Source: Chersky-840 sp963764205
Lineage (GTDB): Bacteria > Actinomycetota > Acidimicrobiia > Acidimicrobiales > UBA8190
Reading direction: 5' to 3'
Length of the DNA: 64,000 nt
Assembly (NCBI GenBank): GCA_963764205.1
Contig: CAVXRN010000006.1
Location: 930,001 to 994,000 of the forward strand
Shown one piece after another: positions 59,665-64,000 of the stretch. A program made the position numbers and the translations under genes. How positions within the stretch are numbered: position 1 is the stretch's first letter; every line of letters starts with the position of its first letter. The notes below the pieces were generated by a model. The model worked only from the letters and a program-made list of their open reading frames with translations, was not told the DNA's origin and made no database searches.

Positions 59665-61140
59665 ATGTTGCTACAATGGAAGAGGCCGGGAGCGACGGCC
59701 ATCGACGCGCTGAGCCGGCGGCGGCGCATCGGCATCCTGCTCATCTGCTCCATGAGCCTCCTCATCGTCGGGCTCGACGTCACCATCGTCAACGTCGCCC
59801 TGCCCTCGATCGGCCGGGACTTCGAGGCGCCGCTGTCGGGCCTGCAGTGGACGGTCGACGCCTACACCCTGGTGCTCGCCAGCCTGCTCATGCTGTCGGG
59901 CTCGACCGCGGATCGCCTCGGGCGCCGACGGACCTTCGTCATCGGGCTGTTCACCTTCACCGCCGGCTCGTTGCTGTGCAGCCTCGCCCCCAACCTCACC
60001 ATGTTGATCATCTTCCGCATGGTCCAGGCCGTGGGCGGATCGATGATGAATCCCGTGGCCATGTCGATCATCACCAACACCTTCACCGTGCCGCGCGAGC
60101 GGGCGCAGGCCATCGGGGTCTGGGCCGCCGTGGTCGGTGTGTCGATGGCGCTCGGCCCGGTGGTGGGTGGGCTGCTCGTGACGTCGGTCGGGTGGCGCTC
60201 GATCTTCTGGATCAACATCCCGGTCGGCTTGGTGGCCGCCGCCCTCGCCTTGCGCTACATCCCGGAGTCCAAGGCCCCGGTGGCGCGCAAGGTCGACGTC
60301 CCCGGGCAGGCACTCGTGATCGTGGTCCTGTCGTCGGTGACCTACGGCATCATCGAGGGCCCGGTTCGAGGGTGGTCGTCGGCCCTCATCGTCGCGGTCT
60401 TCGTGGTCGCGGCGGCGTCGCTCGCGGCGCTGATCGTGTGGGAGCGCCGCGCCAGCGAGCCGCTCATCGACCTGCGCTTCTTCCGCTCCGTGCCGTTCTC
60501 CTCCGCCGCGCTCATCGCCGTGGCCGCCTTCGCTGCTCTCGGAGGGTTTCTCTTCCTCAACACGCTCTACCTCCAGGACGTGCGTGGCCTCTCCCCGCTG
60601 CAGGCCGGCATCGACACGCTCCCGATGGCGGCGATGACCATGCTCCTCCCGCCGTTGTCGGGACGGATCGTGGGCCGACGAGGGGGCAGGATCCCGCTGG
60701 TCGTCGCCGGCATCACGCTCACCATCTCCTGCCTCATGCTGGTGGGGTTGAGCGCCACCACCCCGTTCACGTGGCTGTTCACGGCCTATGTCGTCTTCGG
60801 GATCGGCTTCGGATTCGTGAACGCGCCGATCACGAACGCGGCCGTGTCGGGCATGCCCAGGGCCCAGGCCGGCGTGGCGGCGGCGATCGCCTCCACCTCG
60901 CGCCAGATCGGGCAGACCCTGGGCGTGGCCGTGGTCGGCTCACTGGTGTCCACGTCGTTGCGAGGGACGAACCACCTCGACTTCGCCGTGGCGAGTCGGG
61001 CCGGCTGGTGGGTCCTGGCCGGATGCGGAGCGGTCGTGTTGGTCCTCGGACTGGTGGCGACGTCGCGGTGGGCCCGGACCACGGCGCAACGGACAGCCGA
61101 GTCGATCAACCCCGAATTCCTCGAGGCGCACGCCGCATGA
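59665..61140 (+). CDS. MFS transporter, DHA2 (14-TMS drug exporter) family
   Basis: 491 residues with about 14 hydrophobic helices. The motifs LDVTIVNVALPSIGRDF (region about 38-54), WTVDAYTL, GRRRTFVIG and GPVVGGLL are characteristic of EmrB/QacA-type proton-coupled exporters. The ATG lies six bases after TATATA, so the transcript may be leaderless; there is no Shine-Dalgarno. It is followed by a MarR-type repressor gene, the usual arrangement for inducible drug efflux. Confidence 0.92.
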   Translation: MLLQWKRPGATAIDALSRRRRIGILLICSMSLLIVGLDVTIVNVALPSIGRDFEAPLSGLQWTVDAYTLVLASLLMLSGSTADRLGRRRTFVIGLFTFTAGSLLCSLAPNLTMLIIFRMVQAVGGSMMNPVAMSIITNTFTVPRERAQAIGVWAAVVGVSMALGPVVGGLLVTSVGWRSIFWINIPVGLVAAALALRYIPESKAPVARKVDVPGQALVIVVLSSVTYGIIEGPVRGWSSALIVAVFVVAAASLAALIVWERRASEPLIDLRFFRSVPFSSAALIAVAAFAALGGFLFLNTLYLQDVRGLSPLQAGIDTLPMAAMTMLLPPLSGRIVGRRGGRIPLVVAGITLTISCLMLVGLSATTPFTWLFTAYVVFGIGFGFVNAPITNAAVSGMPRAQAGVAAAIASTSRQIGQTLGVAVVGSLVSTSLRGTNHLDFAVASRAGWWVLAGCGAVVLVLGLVATSRWARTTAQRTAESINPEFLEAHAA

Positions 61141-61153
61141 CCAAGGCCGCAGC

Positions 61154-61627
61154 ATGACCAAGGCGGGGGATCGTCGCGACGCCGCGGCACGCGACGCATG
61201 GCAGGCGATGGCCGCTCTGGTACTGGACAACCAGCGCCGACGCGAGGTCAGCGACCGCGTCGGGCTGAGCTTCGGAAAGGTCAGGGCGTTGCGACGGATC
61301 GCGAGCCGGCCCATGTCCATGCGGGAGCTCGCCGCCCTGCTCGGCATGGACCCACCCAACCTGACGACGCTGGTCGACGACCTCGAGCGCTCCGGGCTGG
61401 TCGAGCGCCAACCCCATCCGACCGACCGGCGGGTCAAGCTCGTCGTCGCCACGTCGGAGGGTGCAGCACGGGCGCAGCAGGCCGACGAGATCCTCGAGCG
61501 GCCCCCGGCGGGCCTGGTCGAGCTCCCCGCCGACGAGCTCGAGACCCTGGTGCGGATCTTGACCCGCCTCCGCCCGGCCCCTCGTCAGGGGCAGGTGGCT
61601 ACCACTCGCCCCAGCCGGCGGGGGTGA
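61154..61627 (+). CDS. MarR family transcriptional regulator
   Basis: 157 residues. The winged helix is seen in LSFGKVRALRRIASRPMSMRELAALLGMDPPNLTTLVDDLERSGLVERQ (region about 36-84) with HPTDRRVKLV in the wing. It starts 14 bp after the exporter stop and probably represses the operon via the palindrome at 59638-59650. Between them, ATGACCAAGGC occurs twice; the first copy opens a six-codon frame only. Confidence 0.92.
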   Translation: MTKAGDRRDAAARDAWQAMAALVLDNQRRREVSDRVGLSFGKVRALRRIASRPMSMRELAALLGMDPPNLTTLVDDLERSGLVERQPHPTDRRVKLVVATSEGAARAQQADEILERPPAGLVELPADELETLVRILTRLRPAPRQGQVATTRPSRRG

Positions 61628-62720
61628 CCGTCCCCGTGATCGTGCGCGGGTCGACCGGCTGGCGCGTGTCGGACGCCTGGTAGACGGCGAAGCACAGCTG
61701 CAACACCTTGGCCGCGTCGGTGGCCGACATCGCGGCGGGCGTGCCCGAGCGCAACGCCTCGACGAAGTGCGCCGAGGACCGCTGGAACCCCGACGCCCAG
61801 TCGGCGTCGATGGCGTCGTACTCGGTGAACGAACGGACGTTGTCCTTGCCCTGGTAGAGCACCACCGGCGGGAGGTCGAGCATCTCGCCGGTCGCCCGCG
61901 TCACCCACACGAACCCCTCGTCCCCCTGGATCTCGAAGAACTCGTCCGCCCCGAAGTACGTCGACCGCATCCACATGTCGCGCGCGTACTGGACCTCCAT
62001 CGTGCCGAGCAGCTCGGGGTCCTCGTACTCGAAGATGATGGCGCACGGCTCGAAGAACACGTCGCGCCGGCGCACCACGGCCTGGACCGACACGATGTCC
62101 TGGTCCACGAGCCACAGCGCCATGGCGTACTTGTGCACGTTGTCGTCGAACAGGTGCCCTCCGGGGCTGCGCTTGTCGAGCCGCCAGCCGTAGCCCTCGG
62201 GGCGCAGCGCCGCCTGGTAGGCCGAGTCGGTCTGGCCCACGACGGTCCGGATCCGCACACCGATGGGACGGCCGATGGCGCCGTCGGTGATGAGCTTCTT
62301 GGCCAACTCGAGCGGCGGATAGTGCACGAAGCACTCGCTCACCCGCAGCGTCAACCCGGCGTCCTCGGCCAGCTTTCCCAGCTCGAAGGCCTCGTCCACG
62401 GAGTTCGTGATGGGCTTCTGCACCGACACGTGCTTGCCCGCCCCGAGCGCAGCACTCACGTGCGCGTGGTGCAGGTGCGTCGGCGTGAGGATCTCCACCG
62501 CGTCGATCTCGGCGTCGTTCAACAGCTCGTCGATGTGGCCGTAGGCGCGGGACACGCCCCAGCGCTCCGCCGCTTCCTGGGCCAGCGCCACGTCGACATC
62601 GCACACCGCCACGACGTCGCAATTGGGGTCCTTCAGGTAGCCGGCGACGTTCATGTCGGCGATGTTGCCCGCACCGAGCACGCCGAGCCGGACCTTGTCG
62701 GTACGCGCGCCCCTCGCCAT
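61599..62720 (-). CDS. Gfo/Idh/MocA family oxidoreductase
   Basis: 373 residues. N-terminal Rossmann domain with GVLGAGNIADMNV (about 13-25), the EILTPTHLHHAH and conserved Lys in SVQKPITNS (EKP-type motif, about 100), then the C-terminal alpha/beta dimerization domain (from about 130). It oxidizes or reduces a sugar or cyclitol with NAD(P). The start ATG is clear; the 3' end overlaps the marR gene tail to tail by 29 bp. Confidence 0.92.
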   Translation of the reverse strand: MARGARTDKVRLGVLGAGNIADMNVAGYLKDPNCDVVAVCDVDVALAQEAAERWGVSRAYGHIDELLNDAEIDAVEILTPTHLHHAHVSAALGAGKHVSVQKPITNSVDEAFELGKLAEDAGLTLRVSECFVHYPPLELAKKLITDGAIGRPIGVRIRTVVGQTDSAYQAALRPEGYGWRLDKRSPGGHLFDDNVHKYAMALWLVDQDIVSVQAVVRRRDVFFEPCAIIFEYEDPELLGTMEVQYARDMWMRSTYFGADEFFEIQGDEGFVWVTRATGEMLDLPPVVLYQGKDNVRSFTEYDAIDADWASGFQRSSAHFVEALRSGTPAAMSATDAAKVLQLCFAVYQASDTRQPVDPRTITGTVTPAGWGEW

Positions 62721-62803
62721 GACGTCCCCTTTCCCGTGACCGTGCGGCGGGCCCGACGGTCAGGAGGTCATGAATGTACCGCGCCTCGCGGCCCGACGCC
62801 CTT

Positions 62804-64000
62804 TCAGGCTGCGGCGGCGCTCGTGTACGAGCGCCGAAGCGCATCGTCGACGAAGCGCTTCACGGCGGGCGACAGGATGAACCCGACGTGGCCTCCCGCG
62901 TAGGTCTCGAACGCCGGCCGGTCCCAGTGCAGCCACAGCCGCCGGGCATGACCGAACGTCGACATGCGGTCGGCGAGGCCGGCGAAGATGAACCGCCGAT
63001 CGAACGGGACCTTGCAGTCCATGGCCAACGGTGACACCACGCGGTGGACCTCGTCCGCGGCGGGCCCGAGCACGCCGCTCGTGTCGGCCAGGCGGGCGAT
63101 GTCGGGCGGGCTGTGGCGCCGGACCAGATGGGGGAGGTCGACCACGGGGATGCCGGCGATCACGCACGCCAGGTCGTCCTCGAGCGCGGCGACGATCGAG
63201 GCGACGAGCCCTCCCATCGAGTACCCGATGACCCCCACCTGCTCGGCGCCCTGCTCCTCGCGCAACCAGCGGATGATGCGCCGGACGTCCCAGGCGGCCT
63301 GGGCCACGCCGTGCATGGAGTCGACCATGTCGATGGTCATGAGGTCCTCGCCCCGGCCGCGGCCCGAGGCGCGCGGCCCGTGCAGCGGGAGGACCGGCAC
63401 CACCACGTTGATGCCCCGGCGCGCCAGCTGCGAGGACCGGAAGGCCCGGAGGTCCATGGCCGCGTTGTTGCCCATACCGAGGCCGTGCGCGCACACCAAC
63501 CAGGAGCGGTGGTGCCGACCCGGGACACGCGACACCCAGGCGTGCACGGTCTGGTTGGCCTCGTGCGCCATCCACCGGTCCCATCCCGGCTCCAACGGGT
63601 CGGGCTCCCATCCACTGGAGAAGGCCGCGTGCTCGAAGCCCAACCCGGCGCGGTGCTCGCTCCACGTCTCGATGTCGTACGGCGGGGGAGGGTCGCGGTG
63701 GTAGCCCGTGGGCCGGTCCAGCCAGCCCTCGCGGGCGAACAGGGCGCGCAGCCGCTCGATGTCGGCCGCGGCCGAGGCGCAGTCGCTCTCCTTGGGCAGC
63801 AGCTCGGGGTGGCGGAGCACCGCGATCAGCACTTCGTCGAGATACGCCTGGAGCGCCAGTCCCGGTGTGGCCCGCACGGGCACGACCGTGTCGTCGAGCG
63901 CGGCCCCGGCGCTGCGGGCCCTGCTCCTGGCGATGAACGATGCGACGCTGGGGGCGGCCCGCAACACCCCCGACAGCCGCGGGTCGCCGGCCGCGTTCCA
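62804..64000 (-). CDS. Alpha/beta hydrolase family protein (5' end may lie outside window)
   Basis: At least 387 residues. Nucleophile elbow GYSMGG (about 244-249), acid near DRRFIFAGLADRM, and His in YAGGHVGFI close to the C-terminus. The first half is a helical extension before the hydrolase core, which begins near HRSWLVCAHGLG. A GTG at 63967 could be the start, but the frame remains open to the right edge (eleven more codons without a stop), so the gene may begin outside the window. The substrate is unknown. Confidence 0.82.
   Translation of the reverse strand, partial: WNAAGDPRLSGVLRAAPSVASFIARSRARSAGAALDDTVVPVRATPGLALQAYLDEVLIAVLRHPELLPKESDCASAAADIERLRALFAREGWLDRPTGYHRDPPPPYDIETWSEHRAGLGFEHAAFSSGWEPDPLEPGWDRWMAHEANQTVHAWVSRVPGRHHRSWLVCAHGLGMGNNAAMDLRAFRSSQLARRGINVVVPVLPLHGPRASGRGRGEDLMTIDMVDSMHGVAQAAWDVRRIIRWLREEQGAEQVGVIGYSMGGLVASIVAALEDDLACVIAGIPVVDLPHLVRRHSPPDIARLADTSGVLGPAADEVHRVVSPLAMDCKVPFDRRFIFAGLADRMSTFGHARRLWLHWDRPAFETYAGGHVGFILSPAVKRFVDDALRRSYTSAAAA

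Overview
The window is high-GC actinobacterial DNA. The closest fit is an Acidimicrobiia-type organism: two secreted proteins end in six-fold GYW..SDGGIF.FG repeats that are typical of that class. It also has an F420-linked oxidoreductase, a wax-ester/diacylglycerol synthase, many acyl-CoA enzymes, GTG starts, ATGA overlaps and several leaderless promoters. All of this is inferred from sequence alone.

Layout. 1-7.2 kb: tail of a PQQ-propeller repeat protein, two PaaI-type thioesterases, an FtsX-like permease and a crotonase. 7.4-12.65 kb: two tandem paralogous PAS-PAS-PAS hybrid histidine kinases, the first with a +1 frameshift near its end. 12.7-16.8 kb: acyl-CoA ligase, SDR, LLM oxidoreductase and an NTF2/KSI-like protein, with a KstR-like palindrome between the divergent genes. 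16.9-20.7 kb: an ABC transporter with its sensor kinase and NarL-type regulator. 20.9-23.8 kb: a sigma factor with a large membrane-anchored partner. 23.8-25.7 kb: a sulfotransferase and a DUF5925-type AAA ATPase.

26.1-31.5 kb is the most remarkable part. A leaderless 56-codon ORF ends at an intrinsic terminator. Then comes a dense array of 19 tRNA or tRNA-like genes, nearly one per amino acid. The last unit has tRNA D and T arms but a 97-nt insertion where the anticodon arm should be, which I read as a Y-RNA (YrlA-like) candidate. It lies just upstream of a Ro60/TROVE gene and an RtcB RNA ligase gene. I interpret this as an RNA-repair island carrying its own spare tRNA set. The array tRNAs keep key synthetase identity elements (G3-U70 in Ala, G-1/C73 in His, G73 in Asn/Asp/Gln/Trp) although several have aberrant T loops or anticodon loops.

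31.5-35.2 kb: a second GYW-repeat secreted protein, an MmcQ/YjbR protein and a YedK/HMCES-like SRAP protein. 35.7-46.7 kb: a Tad/Flp pilus locus (secreted protein, CpaB, CpaE-like, CpaF, TadB, TadC, Flp, TadE-like proteins, LysM-BTAD protein) followed by ssb. Its base composition looks visibly less GC-biased than the flanks. 46.8-48.3 kb: patatin-like lipase and msrB. 48.5-54.9 kb: an acyl-CoA dehydrogenase (frameshifted), IpdF-like SDR, second SDR, IPT/TIG lipoprotein, FadD3-like ligase and a zinc alcohol dehydrogenase, resembling the late steroid-ring (HIP) degradation genes of mycobacteria. 54.9-64 kb: amidase, zinc-ribbon RDD protein, DUF2752 protein, small membrane protein, WS/DGAT, DDN-like protein, MFS exporter with MarR regulator, Gfo/Idh/MocA oxidoreductase and an alpha/beta hydrolase that runs to the window edge.

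Three genes (first hybrid kinase, acyl-CoA dehydrogenase, LysM-BTAD protein) are each broken by a +1 shift, so either assembly errors or real decay should be considered.
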